DNA from: Aricia agestis
Lineage: Eukaryota; Arthropoda; Insecta; Lepidoptera; Lycaenidae
DNA: 64,000 nt
Assembly (NCBI RefSeq): GCF_905147365.1
Contig: NC_056422.1
Span: 3,908,501 to 3,972,500 of the forward strand
Direction: 5' to 3'
The position numbers were made by a program, and so were the translations under genes. Position 1 is the stretch's first letter. The number at the start of each line of letters is the position of its first letter. Positions 41,520 through 52,290 of the stretch are shown here, piece by piece. Below the pieces are notes generated by a model. The model had not been told where the DNA came from. It saw only the letters and a program-made list of their open reading frames with translations, and did not search any database.

Positions 41520-44500
41520 CGCTTTCACGCCAAAACTACTGAACCGATTGCAATGAAATTTTGTACACAGTTATTCTAGAGTCTGAGAAAGGACATAGGC
41601 TACATTTTGATGTGGGAAAATATCTTATTTCCATGAAAATATCGATGAAAATTTATTCGCATTGCGCAGGCCAGCGCTCATCCCGGGGGTCCTGGGTTCG
41701 AGTCCCGCAGGCGGAACAAGTTTTCAATGTTCCTGGGTCTTGGATGTGTATTAAAATAATATTTCAAAAATCTTAAATATATTTTATGTATAATATTATA
41801 AAAAATCCAGAAATATATCGATGCAATTTAGTTCTAATACCATTCAACAGATGGCGTTTTATTTTATTTTAGTTCTAATACGATTCAACAGATGGCGTTT
41901 TATTTTTTACTTAAATATATTTTATGTATCTATACTTCTATACTAATCCATACTATTATTATAAATGCGAAAGTATCTCTGTCTGTCTGTCTGTCTGTCT
42001 GTCTCACTTTCACGCCAAAAACTAATATTATAAATGCGAAAGTATCTCTGTCTGTCTGTCTGTCTGTCTGTCTCGCTTTCACGCCAAAACTACTGAACCG
42101 ATTGCAATGAAATTTTGTACACAGTTATTCTAGAGTCTGAGAAAGGACATAGGCTACATTTTGATGTGGGAAAATATCTTATTTCCATGAAAATATCGAT
42201 GAAAATGAATTCGCATTGCGCATGGCCAGCGCTCATCCCGGGGGTCCTGGGTTCGAGTCCCGCAGGCGGAACAAAAAGTTTTCAATGTTCCTGGGTCTTG
42301 GATGTGTATTAAAATAATATTTCAAAAATCTTAAATATATTTTATGTATAATATTATAAAAAATCCAGAAATATATCGACGCGATGCAATGAACATTTTA
42401 GTTCTAATACGATTCAACAGATGGCGCTTTTTTTTTACTTCGTTGGAACATAAAACTAATCATACTTATATACGTTAGAATATTATGTTTAATAATATTA
42501 TCACTTGCTATAATAATAATCAATCTATCTTATCTTATAGAACTCCTACTGCATTTCTAAGGAGTTCGAGTGTGTTGTGTTGTGGCCTATATTCCATCCA
42601 GAAAATATATCAATTTAATTCTAATATATGAAAACATTTTAATTCTAATATATGAAAACAGATGGCGCTTTATTTTTTACTTCATTATTATAACAGAACT
42701 AATCATACGGTACCTACTTTATTATATATTATTGTTTTTATTCATAACTAGCTGTTGCCCCCGACTTCGTCCGCGTGGACTTTAGTTTATAGCGCGCGGT
42801 GTCAACAAAATTTGTGTCAAATTTAAAAACTTTTTAAAACCCTGGTAAGTGGTACCCCTCTTAGGGCCGCGCTACACCGGAATGGCAGCGCTGAAAGTGC
42901 TTGCCTCGCCGCTGCCATTCCGGTGTAGCGCGGCCCTTAATTAATCAAAATACCCAAAAACAGCTGTGCAGTGTGCACATAATCTGTACTAATATTATGA
43001 ATGCGAAAGTATCTCTGTCTGTCTGTCTGTCTGTCAGTCTCGCTTTCACGCCAAACGCCAAAACTACCGAACCGATTGTAATGAAATTTTGTATACTGAT
43101 AGTCTAAAGCCTGAGAAAGGACATAGGCTACTTTTTTACTGGAAAAAAGGGTTGTAAGGGTCGTAAATTTGTTCAAAAAATTCATAATAGATGGCGCCGT
43201 GCGTCTTCTACATCGCGCTGACGCTTGCTCAAAAGTCTTTCTATAAGAGGTGGTATCATCCTACATTTAAGTCTCGATTTTTTTCGATTGTTATATCTAT
43301 TCTACGGTATTAAATAACTCAGTACTTTATCTGTGCAGGCAGTGACGTAACCTTAAGACCAAATTTCACCAACGACTGTTAAAGTTAATGCTCGAATTAG
43401 TATCACGTTAGCTGTTTTGTTTTTCATATGAATGAAAGAGAAGACAGGATATTTTAACAAGCTGTTAACACTAACAGACGTTGGTGAAATTGGGGCTAAA
43501 CCTATCAATGATAAAGTTGTGTAATTGGGGGGCTAAATAAGCTTTAAAATTTGGCATAATATATAAAGTTTAACATACAAAAATGAAGTACTTATTGTTT
43601 GCACACTGCACAGCTGTATTGATTTAAGGGGTACCAGGATTATTTTATAAAAGCTTTTGACACCAATTTTGTTGACATCGCGCGCTATAAACTGAAGTCC
43701 ACGCGGACGAAGTCGCGGGCAACAGCTAGTACAATATAAAAGTATTTACACTATCTAAAACATTTCACAAAATTGGGAGCAATCATAATATATTTAGAAA
43801 TACGTACATATCTTTGCAGATATTTTTTTCTGTACGCCTAGCTTTAACTTGCGGCTCCCAAAACCTAGTTATTCCAACTTTTTTTGCACTTTTAACATTG
43901 TACTTTTTCAGAATAAAATGTACTTTATGTGTTAGTACAGATTCATTTCTTAACAGTATGCGATTAATGACTAGAAATGACACCAGACATGGTGAAGGTC
44001 TTACGATTTAAAGAAAAAAAAAACCTGAAACACTCTAATTTACGCTAAATAAAACCATTAAACAAACCTGTAATCCCTGACCGCGCATTGATTTAAAACT
44101 TCTAGGTCGACGACGCACCCTAATCCCCATAAAGATAATTTGGGTGACATCGTTCGAACTAATTACATTAGAGAAAACATTAACCGAGTAGAATTACACG
44201 ATTTTGGCTTAATTATTACTTTTACATGTAATGTAATTAAAACGTTAACAGGTAATGTACGGAGTTTATGTCAAAATCTTAATTAAATTTAAGTTAAGCA
44301 TCTAATCATTAAAGGTGAGACCGTACTATGCGACACGACCCTTCAAGTTCATAGAACTCTATGGAAGTAGAGTCGCATTGTGTCGTGAGTCGTGACTCGT
44401 GTCACTGTAGTGCGGTTTCTCCTTAAATGTTTCTGAGTGTGGTCAGTTTTGCCGTGCAGTTCGCAGATGTTGAGTCGTCGGAGCATAATATTAGGTATAA

Positions 44501-47500
44501 TATGCTACATAGCTACGTTGCAACGCATGTAAGCTGATATAAGTCGTTGACAGCGCATGCACTCTCCCACTTAATATCTTGACTGTTTTGTCAAAACAAC
44601 GCGGCATAGCATCGAAACGCAACGGAGAAAAGTGGCATGTTATAAAAAAAATGTATGTGAAACCGCAACCGCACCGCAACGTTCACTCTTACCTGGAACA
44701 GGTATGTAAAACCGCAACGTTCGCTCTTACCTGGAACAGCGAGCTCGCGTGCAACAGCGTGCCGTCGCCTCCTAAACAGATGATGAAGTCGATCTTGTCA
44801 GTCAGGTCGTCGGTGCCGGCGCGGAACGTCATGAGCCGCTCTTTCACCGCGGTGAAGTCGCCGTACTCTCCCAGCAACGTGTCATCTAACACCGCCGCTT
44901 CGACGAATACCACCATGCTCTTCTCCTGAAATGTTATAAAGGACGTTTTTAATTAAAAATCCAATTCGCTAGTTAGGCCATCGTGCCTTCTGGAATTAGT
45001 TTGTTTTCCGTTAATCCGTTGAAACATCGCGACGGCGACAACGCAACGCATTCATATAGTCGTACGTCGAAAAGTTGCCGTTGCGGCGATAAAAGGCAAT
45101 GCAACGAAACAATAATTATTGTGATTCTGCTTTTATTGGTATGTTTTGTCGCAGCGGGTGACAAAACTTTCTAGTTTCTAATATAATTACATTATCGCCT
45201 TCGTATAACTCGTTTAAGAAAAAAACTGATATTTGTCACTACTCACGTGCACAAGCCAGTGAACGAGTTGCACGAAGGGCGCGAGGATGGTGGCGTCGTG
45301 GACCTTCTTGATGACGAGCACTGTCAGCGGCGGCTTGTACCACGTCAGCCGCTGCGACGCCGGGTCCTGGATCTGCCTGCAATAACGAGGGTAGGAATGA
45401 AAATAATGGAAAGTGAGGGTCACAGAAATGAATCAAGATCTTGATTCATTTGTGCGGTGAGGGTAGTTCATTTTTATGCAAAGTATGGTCATCTATGAGC
45501 TTTTCGCCTTAGATACAGGATGTAACAAAACTAAGTGATAAATTATATTAGGCTGGTAAATTATATGATACTTTTAATACTTTGTAACTTGTACCAATAA
45601 ATGTAACCAAATTTGGATATTTAAATGTCTAAATAAAGCGGCTATTAAAAAAATATATATAATACTATACTCCACTCGGTCTAACTTGTCGCTAGCGGTC
45701 ATTGACTCCCTGTCAAAAACTTGTCATTTTCCATATAAAACCACGATTGACAATATCTGACACTTCATTGTCAATCGCGGTTTATATGGAAAATGACAAG
45801 TTTTTGACAGGGAGTCAACGACCGCTAGCGACAAGTTAGCCCGAGTGGAGTATAGGCTATTATATATTATTATTATTAAATACTAGGCTGTTTCTAATAT
45901 GATAATACTAGGCTGTTTATGGGTCCCCAATATAGAGTCTGCTGTGTGAGTAGCTGCGCTAAAAGAGTAATTTTTATTTCATCTTGTCCATACAAATCAC
46001 AAAAAAAAATCTCTTTCAGCGCTGCTACTTTCACAGTGAACTCTATATAAGGACCACATACACACCCTAAAGTATTATCACTTAGTTTTGTTACTCTTTA
46101 GTCTTTGTACTGTATATCCTCTCTAATTTTTTTAATTAAGGAGGATATTTATTAACATGAAAGTTCATCTTAGTATGAATAATATAGTCAATCCTAGTTT
46201 GTGATCCATCGTCCAGAAGAATTTTTGCTCAATGCAGTATTCTCAGAAGTGGTGCCATCGACTGTACTTGCACCTATATGTTCTAGTTACTTCTACGTGC
46301 ATATCACAAGACTGCATTAGGACATACATACATAGACATACATAGACATACCCGACTGCCGACATGTTACATTGACAAAAGTTATCTAATCTTTATCTTG
46401 GCCAGCGTGAGAACCGTGTGATAAAAAGTAGGTGCCACAACGAAATTCAAAACACTAAATAACAATTTACGTGCACTTTTTCCTAGAAAACCATTCAAAC
46501 TTGTAAAGTGTGGAGGCGGAACGCATTTTATTTGATTTTGTACTATCAGAGGGGTTGATTCATAGGCAGAGGGGGGACCTACGCGCTACGTAGTTTGGTC
46601 GCGTTACGTCAAAACCAGCCGACCGATCACAATTAACATTAAATTGACATGATTCGACCAAATGACGCTGGTCTGTCAACTGCCCAGGAATCATTTTTTT
46701 TTTTTTATGAAATAAGGGGGCAAACGAGCAAACGGGTCACCTGATGGAAAGCAACTTCCGTCGCCCATGGACACTCGCAGCATCAGAAGAGCTGCAGGTG
46801 CGTTGCCGACCTTTTAAGAGGGAATAGGGTAATAGGGGAGGGTAGGGATGGGAAGGGAATTGGGGAGGGTAGGGAAGGGAATAGGGTAGGGGATTGGGCC
46901 TCCGGTAAATTTTTAAGAATTCCCTCGATGGTACATTGACTAATCTGTCAGCTAATTTACTTTCGCTGGCACACCGGTAAATATTATAGCTCTAGACTCT
47001 AGAGCCTAGACGTGTATTCTCTGTAATATATTTTACGACGCCTACATAATTTAAGCAAAATTAAAGACTATTATTAATTTATTCAACACTTGCTAGGTGC
47101 TCATAAAAATTGGCTATAAAATAAATTGTAGTACTATTCATTGAAATAATTTATATGCAGGTCTCATTAAAAATAACAATATAAAATTTTAATTAACAAA
47201 AGTCACAGTCCCATAAAGTTGTAAGGACGTAAAAATTAAAATTGAATTAAAAAGGTAGGTATTAGGTACTTTTAGTATCACCATTTGGAAATTTTAGCTT
47301 TCATATTTAATGAACATAATATCGATAAGTAAATTTTCCAAAATATGGTGACGCGGACTACGGAATAAAAATAAATTTAATATGAAATAGTTAAATATTA
47401 ACTGTAATTAAATTTGAAATACCTAAGTAATACACTGAACTGTTTATGTTACTGCAAGTCACTCTAGATTACTTGTTCTAAATAATTAACTTTAACTTGC

Positions 47501-48852
47501 CTACTTAAACTCTGAGATTTGGTTAACATTGTAGGAGGAATTTTAATGAATTCTAATTTGCAGTAACAGTTGCTAAAACTAAATCTTTCGTTGGCTTTGA
47601 TTTAATTTCTTATGTTTCCAATTATATTTTATCTGTAATCTGGCTATCTTATGTTTTCCATGTTCGTAAAATATAAAAAATAATTAATGTTAGGGTGCGT
47701 CTAGATTAGCACGACGTGACTGTGACCGGACACGGTCTCGGGATGGAGCGTTCGGAAATTGTGCGTCGTCGTCAGGGCCCCCGCTACCATATGTGCAATG
47801 TGCGCAATGCACACGTGCGCCACCCACTAGGGGCGCCAAATCCCCATCGTTTAGGGGCACCAAAAACAAGGGACAAAAAAAATTTTAAAAGAAAAAAAAT
47901 TTTGGTCTATTTTTGCACTTTAATGGTACGGAACTTTTCGTGCGCGAGTCCAGCGCGCACTTGGCCGATTTTTATTTGCTTTATTTCACCTACCTACTAT
48001 AGAAAAGATTCAAAATGCCTTAAGGGGAGCCAAAGTCCTTTTTTGCACACAGGCGCCAGTATCACTTACGGGGGCCTTGGTGGTCGTGACCTAAGATATC
48101 TATGCACTTCTACGGACTACCCCTTTTTTTTAACAAGGTTTGTTGGTCTTTGCCTGGAATATTGGAAAAATCACATTGCGTAAGTATTATGTTATCGGTA
48201 AGGGGCTATATTTCTGAAATTTCAGGGTTATAGTCACGCTCACGGCTAATTTTAACGCATCTTTGATAAAGCATTAAACTGCTATAACGCTGAACTAATT
48301 AATGGAAAATAGCATATAAAATATCGTGATAAGAACGTGTTTATTGGTAAATGTTAAGTGTCGTAAGATTTTATTGTTTAGAATAAAAGTTGGTGCTGCA
48401 ATAAAAGCAATTACTTATTTGTACTAGGGCTTAAAAATCTTTAACTGAATTTTTGAATCGGAGGAGGTTGTGTTATACTTCACTGCGTTGCGACGTCGTA
48501 TCGCAAAAACAAACTTTGAAAATCAATGTAAGTATTTTTTTTGCGATGCGACGCCGCAATGCTGTGTTGTGGTCTGGCCCTTAGGATTTTTAGTACTTTA
48601 ACGATCGAGACTCCATCGTTTGTTGACCAATTATTTTGTACATTATTTTTCTGTTGCATAGGACCATGATCCTAAGAAAATATTTCTTCGGTCCGTGCAT
48701 AGGCTTCCTTCGTTCTGTTACTGTAACTTTAGTATAAATTATACTCTAGCAAAAATGATAACACTTACATTACCATCGCGGAGTTTTTCATTATTCTGCC
48801 GCATGGCCCAAACTGTTGTATCGGGGAAGGGGCGTTCAGGGATCGCGTACGT
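36728..48852 (-). CDS. NADK: NAD kinase, catalytic region (N-terminal exon uncertain)
   Basis: Phosphorylates NAD+ to NADP+ in the cytosol. Exons (- strand): 48769-48852, 45247-45376, 44731-44925, 41268-41370, 40174-40365, 39421-39578, then either 38442-38524 or 37661-37743, then 36728-36941. Phases join throughout, giving 385 residues downstream of a split first codon, against about 385 of 446 in human. Diagnostic features are RTRSL at the start, IQDPASQRLTW, the catalytic GGDGT, VMAFHLGSLGFL, LNEVVVDRG, STPTGSTAYAVAAGASMIHP, and SVYPVPSICAQ...LHWNVRKKQ near the C-terminus. All nucleotide-binding motifs are intact. Introns carry many MITEs and Helitrons. The Met-containing first exon is not certain (see 49467-49535). 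Confidence 0.94.
37201..37275. repeat. Fragment of the GCGACACGAC MITE family
   Basis: GCGACACGACACTTCACGTT ... GTGTCGCGTCGCGTAGTGCG resembles 44311-44424 without its outer TIRs. Confidence 0.5.
37661..37743 (-). other. NADK: NAD kinase alternative exon B (83 nt)
   Basis: Acceptor GCTTGTTTCAG and donor GTATGAGG. It encodes IKLSPETRNLASVSFDGRSQ... and ends GGAGATAG, leaving AG to complete a Ser codon with the last exon. It has the same length and phases as exon A at 38442-38524 and 17 of 27 identical residues. It differs by W to S in the position before VSFDGRS and by K/P changes near the end. Confidence 0.85.
38180..38333. mobile_element. MITE family C, copy 1 (NAD kinase intron)
   Basis: The arms AGAGAAGTTGACTCCTAAGC and CCTAGGAATCAATTTCCTC pair imperfectly. 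It shares TTTGGTCGCGTTAAGTCAAA with copies at 39662-39824 and 46541-46933. Confidence 0.75.
38442..38524 (-). other. NADK: NAD kinase alternative exon A (83 nt)
   Basis: Acceptor AAATTGTAG and donor GTACTACG. It encodes IALSPEARNAMWVSFDGRSR..., closest to the vertebrate LSPEARNTAWVSFDGR sequence, so it is probably the ancestral form. Same 83 nt and phase 0/2 as exon B. Confidence 0.88.
38850..39420 (-). repeat. Tandem decayed copies of the NAD kinase STPTGSTAY exon
   Basis: Three copies follow the working exon (39421-39578) on the - strand: 39209-39345, 39021-39138 and 38865-38956. The latter two keep VAAG/MAAGAS..., PHSLSFRPIVVP and a GT donor (GTCAGT, GTGGGT). All lack the first third with the NAD-binding GSTAY motif, which is replaced by TTGCCAGTGAAAAAG-type sequence. 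The 38865 copy has an in-frame internal deletion. The 39209 copy is broken by a palindrome. Shared intron sequence (TTTATTAGA, CTACACTAAAAG, GAAGTTGACAG) between copies shows tandem duplication of exon plus flank. Confidence 0.85.
39230..39319. repeat. Perfect 42-bp-arm palindrome made of exon sequence
   Basis: The arms at 39230-39271 and 39278-39319 (ACCACTATAGGGCGTGACCA and its complement) are exact, with a 6-bp loop. The arm sequence is itself derived from the NAD kinase exon (HPAVPAIMVTP segment), so one arm was copied in inverted orientation. Confidence 0.9.
39662..39824. mobile_element. MITE family C, copy 2 (NAD kinase intron)
   Basis: GTACTATCAGAGAAGTTGAT and AATCAACTTCCTCGATGGTAC form the ends, with ATTCCTATGCAA pairing TTGCATAGGAAT. 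It contains TTTGGTTGCGTTACGTCAAA and AACATTGAATTGACAT. Confidence 0.85.
39935..40077. mobile_element. MITE family D fragment
   Basis: The internal piece only: GGCGCTGCTGGTAAAGGAGA, ACTGTCAAAAATGGCGTTTT and CTTGTCGAGCTCTA. Both ACTGG termini are missing. Confidence 0.75.
40676..40697 (+). repeat. 22-bp poly-G tract
   Basis: Twenty-two consecutive G in an NAD kinase intron, on the template side of the gene. It is comparable in make-up to the poly-C at 14468-14492. Confidence 0.95.
40730..41040. repeat. Dispersed repeat ending GGTTCCG...CGGAACCC
   Basis: The right part has ACGGTCGGACAGACAGATAG, (CAGA)n, CTATAAGGGTTCCGTTTTTT and CCTACGGAACCCTAA. This is a common lepidopteran repeat whose two ends carry complementary GGTTCCG/CGGAACC. 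The other copy is 62104-62512. Confidence 0.65.
41446..41910 (+). mobile_element. Helitron-like 5' region with SINE head inserted
   Basis: It begins TCTATACTAATATTATAAAT, then GCGAAAGTATCTCTG(TCTG)n, CACGCCAAAACTACTGAACC and AGAAAGGACATAGGCTACAT. At about 41660 a tRNA-type SINE piece follows (GGGTTCGAGTCCCGCAGGCGGAAC, B box). After it come duplicated ATTCAACAGATGGCGTTTTA phrases. Confidence 0.7.
41945..42425 (+). mobile_element. Second Helitron-like/SINE composite, tandem to the first
   Basis: It is nearly the same composite as 41446-41910, including the SINE piece. The start is itself duplicated: CTAATATTATAAATGCGAAA and the (CTGT)n run occur twice in 100 bp. The repeat of the junction shows the pair arose by duplication of an already composite unit. 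Confidence 0.7.
42748..43306. mobile_element. Helitron-type composite carrying a nested palindrome
   Basis: It starts CTAGCTGTTGCCCCCGACTT (reverse complement of a Helitron 3' end), continues to TCTGTACTAATATTATGAAT (a Helitron 5' end) with (CTGT)n, and ends near TGTTATATCTATTCTACGG. A 77-bp palindrome (AGGGCCGCGCTACACCGGAA and complement, 42862-42938) sits in the left part. The same arrangement recurs at 63224-63806. Confidence 0.78.
43354..43500. mobile_element. MITE family E, full copy
   Basis: The ends TTAAGACCAAATTTCACCAA and TTGGTGAAATTGGGGCTAA pair. Inner CTGTTAAAGTTAATG and CTGTTAACACTAACAG are also present. The relative is at 20431-20553. Confidence 0.82.
43585..43729 (+). mobile_element. 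Helitron 3' end fragment
   Basis: It ends ACGCGGACGAAGTCGCGGGC then AACAGCTAG|T. CTAG followed by T is the expected Helitron 3' terminus. It matches the right half of 59882-60227. Confidence 0.7.
44311..44424. mobile_element. MITE with TIR AAGGTGAGACCGTACTATGC
   Basis: The left AAGGTGAGACCGTACT...GCGACACGA and right TGTCACTGTAGTGCGGTTTCTCCTT ends pair imperfectly. It lies in the NAD kinase intron between exons 41268 and 44731. Confidence 0.65.
44653..44740 (-). repeat. Tandem duplication over a NAD kinase splice donor
   Basis: GTATGT[G/A]AAACCGCAAC...CTCTTACCTGGAACAG occurs twice (44653-44701 and 44702-44740). On the - strand this gives two CTGTTCCAG|GTAAGAG donors 38 nt apart. Only the upstream one (exon end 44731) keeps the reading frame into the SVPPVMAF exon. 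Confidence 0.85.
45666..45854. mobile_element. MITE family G, near-perfect palindrome
   Basis: TATACTCCACTCGG pairs with CCGAGTGGAGTATA. The arms run through CTTGTCGCTAGCGGTC and TCCCTGTCAAAAACTTGTCA to ATTGACAAT at the loop. A shorter relative is at 55669-55792. Confidence 0.88.
45897..46092. mobile_element. MITE family B, copy 3
   Basis: It has TATGGGTCCCCAATATAGAG ... TTTCAGCGCTGCTACTTTCA ... TAAAGTATTATCACTTAG as in 26641-26884. Confidence 0.8.
46541..46933. mobile_element. MITE family C, copy 3, split by a retroelement tail
   Basis: The left part TACTATCAGAGGGGTTGATT...GCCCAGGAATCAT ends at 46693. The right end TCCCTCGATGGTAC resumes at 46920. The intervening 46693-46916 is a LINE/SINE tail. 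It is the third family C copy in introns of the same gene. Confidence 0.82.
46693..46916 (+). mobile_element. LINE/SINE 3' tail repeat, copy 2 (nested)
   Basis: It begins with a 13-T run then ATGAAATAAGGGGGCAAACG, ACGGGTCACCTGATGGAAAG and CAACTTCCGTCGCCCATGGA. A GGGTAGGGA-type low-complexity stretch follows. The T-run at the insertion point suggests retrotransposition in reverse orientation. Confidence 0.7.
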
Positions 48853-49159
48853 CTGAAATAAAAAGAAAAAAGTTACACATTGCATGTATGATGTAAGCAG
48901 TAAGGCATTGTACTTATCGCAGTAAAAAACATAAAAGAGTCACACTTAATATTATGCGGAATATTGATTTGTTATACAATTTTTCCTTATTTGTACAATC
49001 TATGGTTATACTTATACAGTTATGCATAACAATAATAACATTGAGTGGCGACGAGCGAAGCGAGCGAGAAAATCAACACCTAGCCAGTAGCCGGTAGAGA
49101 ATCTGCGGCAAGTCTACATTATTTAACTTATGACGTTCCTACTTATATGTACAGGGTGC

Positions 49160-49373
49160 AACAAAATTAAGTGTTAATACTTTTGGGTGTCAATGTAGAC
49201 TTCGCTGTGAAAGAAGCGGCGCTGAAAGAGTAACTTTTTTTTACTTTTGTATGGGAAAATTCATGACGGTGGGTCCTTGCTCACACAAATAAAAAAAATG
49301 ATCTTTCAGCGCTGCTACCTTACAGTAAACTCTATAGAAGGGTAACCCTAAAATATTATCACCTTGTATTGTT
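49160..49373. mobile_element. MITE family B, copy 4
   Basis: ACAAAATTAAGTGTTAATAC, GAAGCGGCGCTGAAAGAGTA and ATCTTTCAGCGCTGCTACC show the family pattern, more diverged than copies 1 and 3. Confidence 0.75.
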
Positions 49374-49466
49374 AAACCTTGTACATTACATGATACATTA
49401 CTATGTTATAGCTTACAATTTACATAATTTACTTTACAAAAAACACAGAAAACACTAGAACTATAC

Positions 49467-49535
49467 CTGAAAACATTGTAACACGTCCGTCGCCCGTGCC
49501 ACAGAACACAAGTAAACGGTACTTTGAACCCCGTG
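49467..49535 (-). other. Possible upstream exon of NAD kinase
   Basis: On the - strand, GAAAGTTCAG|C...TTTTCAG|GTATAG bounds 69 nt open in the one phase that joins the exon at 48852. The junction would read VFR|RTRSLNAP, resembling EFRRTRSLHGP in the vertebrate protein. The rest of the exon is not recognisable, and TTTTCAG/GT would by chance often read F-R. Treat it as a candidate only. Confidence 0.35.
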
Positions 49536-52081
49536 CTGAACTTTCATTAAAAATTAAAATACAATACAAATACGTATTGTTTTCATAGAATACTATTCAT
49601 TAATTAACACCGACTTTCAATGACGTTTTGAGTTTGAATATCAAGTCTAATGTGAATAAATTATTTTCACTATTATACTTTAAAGTGCTTCTATAACATT
49701 TTTAAAACGATAGTCGACAAGCTTTATAATAATCTATATCAACTATTGTTATACAAAGGTAGGCATTGATATACTTGGTGTAGAATGATTGAGATAGAAA
49801 AATATCCAAATCTTATACCTAAATCGAACTCTACAACAGAATTTAAATTTTGCTGCTTTGTTCTGATTTGCGAATTGCGACTAAACATTTGAGGAAACAA
49901 GCATGATTTCCTTGCTTAATTATTTTTTTGTTGTTATTTTTTTATTTATCAACGGTCTGGGTTTTTCTAAAAATTAAACGCCACTTAAAATCTCATTACA
50001 CGGCAATGATGTCAGAGAGTTTACAAAATATAATTGTGTAATGTTTTATAATGAGACTCACGCAAAGCCCATTAGACCCTACCGAGTACCGACGGACAAA
50101 ATAAAATACATTTTTGATGTTAATTTTCAAAACTTGTTAAATCTATAAATAAATGCTACATAACCAGTTCTGTTTAACATGAGCATTTTTTTTGTTCCTA
50201 TGAGGGTGACATGCTCGCAAAGCGAACAAACTCTCTTTAATAAATAAGAGCATTTTAGTCACCATAGTGTAAGCCCAACATATTTTGATGGTGTTCATGA
50301 ATGTGGGAAAATGGCACGGAAAATAAGTCCTAATATTATTTTAACTAAAATTTGCTCAATCATGTCATGACTCAAACGACAATGATTTAGAAAATATTAT
50401 ATGCACATAATATTTTACACCAGTTTTGAAAAATATTTATTTTTATAGGTTACATATTTTGAGATTCTATGAAACAGAGTGCTTCTTGGCCGAAAGAGCC
50501 TGTTAAAGGCAAAAATATATATCTGAACGAAGACATAAACAATGCAAGTCACGATGAAGAATGCGAACAAAAAATGTAGCGATTCAAAGTAGCCCAAACC
50601 AACTTTTCGCGACTTGTTTTCATACTTGTAAGTACTTACACAAATTTTAATGATATAATAATGTCCTGGAAACTTACTGTCTCACTAGTAAGTACTATTA
50701 GCTGTCATGTCTTTCTATGAACAAACAATATCATATTAATTTACTCGTCTTGAATGCAACATCCATTTTTTTTAATCCAAAAGATAAAATTTGCATCTAC
50801 TTATATGTAAATTACAAAAGAGGACTGCTATTATAAAAATATAATGGTAATTAAAAATCCAACCTTCGATCGTAGCTATCATGGTTTGCCCGAGACAACT
50901 CGGATTTTCCAGGATCATGAGAAAACTGGCGCCTCAACATTTTTCTCTATCCACATAACCTCACATTTTACTTCGCTCACTAAACCATTAAAACTTTCTC
51001 TGACTTTTACATTGTTTTTTTTTTATTGAAGCGTCAAAACACGTGCGTTAAGTTAGGCGTACATGTTCGGAGTAGGCAACCGATTCGTCGGCGCACGCGC
51101 AGCCTCAAACCTTGTTCCGATGATTTGACCTTGACGTGATTATCGGAGATACGAGACTCGAGAGCCCTAACTCGATCGAACCTTATCGACTGATAACAAG
51201 ATCTGTAGGTTATAAATAAAATATATCAATTTCCTTAATTGCGATAATTAAATGTCGTGTATTGATTGCGTGATGTCGGGTAGTAATTATAGAGATAAAA
51301 ACAATAATAAGTATACACTTTTCCTTAAGCACACCACAGTTTACAACTACCACCCAACCCCATTAACCCCATTCTTAGTAATCAGAAGTGGGAATCTCAA
51401 TCAGATGTGGGAAAACTCTTTAGTTCGATTTTTGCTGTATATGCGTCTAATACTTTGTTTCTCAATAGCAATGTCTAAATAATAGCACACATGGAAGGAT
51501 ACCTACATAATATACCTGTATAATAATAATACAGAACAGGCAAATTGTAGGTAAGTATACATTATGTACAATAAATTAAAAAAGTTATATTATTTTATAA
51601 TTTATGGGCCTTTTTTTAGAAGTAAAGAGTAAATTATGCATTATATTCATGAAGGTGCTGCTCCAAAATTACATCAAGACAATATGAAGACGATTCATTT
51701 ACAATTCAATTATACTAATTTCTGAATCTAAGTTACACTAGAATTTTGATTCTGGGTAAAACAAATTAATATTGCACTTTACCCAAAATGCAAAAAGATT
51801 ACGATGAATAAAGTTCCTTCATGTCTTTATAAACTGACTCTTTTCTACCATTAGTAGAAAATAGCCAGTAAAGTAATGGATGGGCAAGATGTGTTTAGGA
51901 TGGGCAGTAGGTCACCGGCGATGGTGTAAGATGTCGCCAGCAACATTGACCGACATTCGGCGTTTCATAGCCGGCATTACGATTTCTAACTCAGCAGTAC
52001 TATCCGGCTGTTGCGTGTGTCCGTTACGTCGATCCTACCTAGGCTTGTTTGTTTTGGTACGCTTTCCATCTATTTCAATTT

Positions 52082-52290
52082 CACGGGTTCCCAAACTTAT
52101 TTTGTCTACTCCCCACTTTGAGAACAAATTATGTTTTAGCGCCCCATTGTTTCAATTTAAAATGCATCCAGATGAAATAAATCACCCCCGCAAGCCTCTA
52201 CTCATCTTTTTTCTGGGTCCCTCAACGCCCCCTTTAAACCTCTAGCGCCCACATGGGGGCGTTATCGCCCATTTTGGGAAAGACTGATCT
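52082..52290. mobile_element. hAT-like MITE remnant
   Basis: The left GGGTTCCCAAACTTATTTTG and right ATTTTGGGAAAGACTGATC are the GTTCCCAAA/TTTGGGAA(A) ends common to hAT MITEs. The inside has repeated GCGCCC and AACGCCCCC. Confidence 0.55.

Noticed and set aside
41480..42080. (CTGT)n runs considered as a CRISPR-like or regulatory array
   Set aside because: Simple-sequence part of Helitron-type repeats. No spacer-repeat structure.
43783..43983. 66-codon frame on the - strand between NAD kinase exons
   Set aside because: It does not match any NAD kinase segment, and the flanking exons already join in phase without it.
47716..48183. 155-codon frame on the + strand
   Set aside because: No domain, odd composition, and it overlaps GGGGCGCC-type repeat sequence in an NAD kinase intron. 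Length alone is weak in this context.
50415..50640. Hydrophobic frame on the - strand (GYFESLHFLFAFFIV...)
   Set aside because: It looks like a membrane segment, but there is no ATG, no convincing splice sites and no link in phase to NAD kinase.
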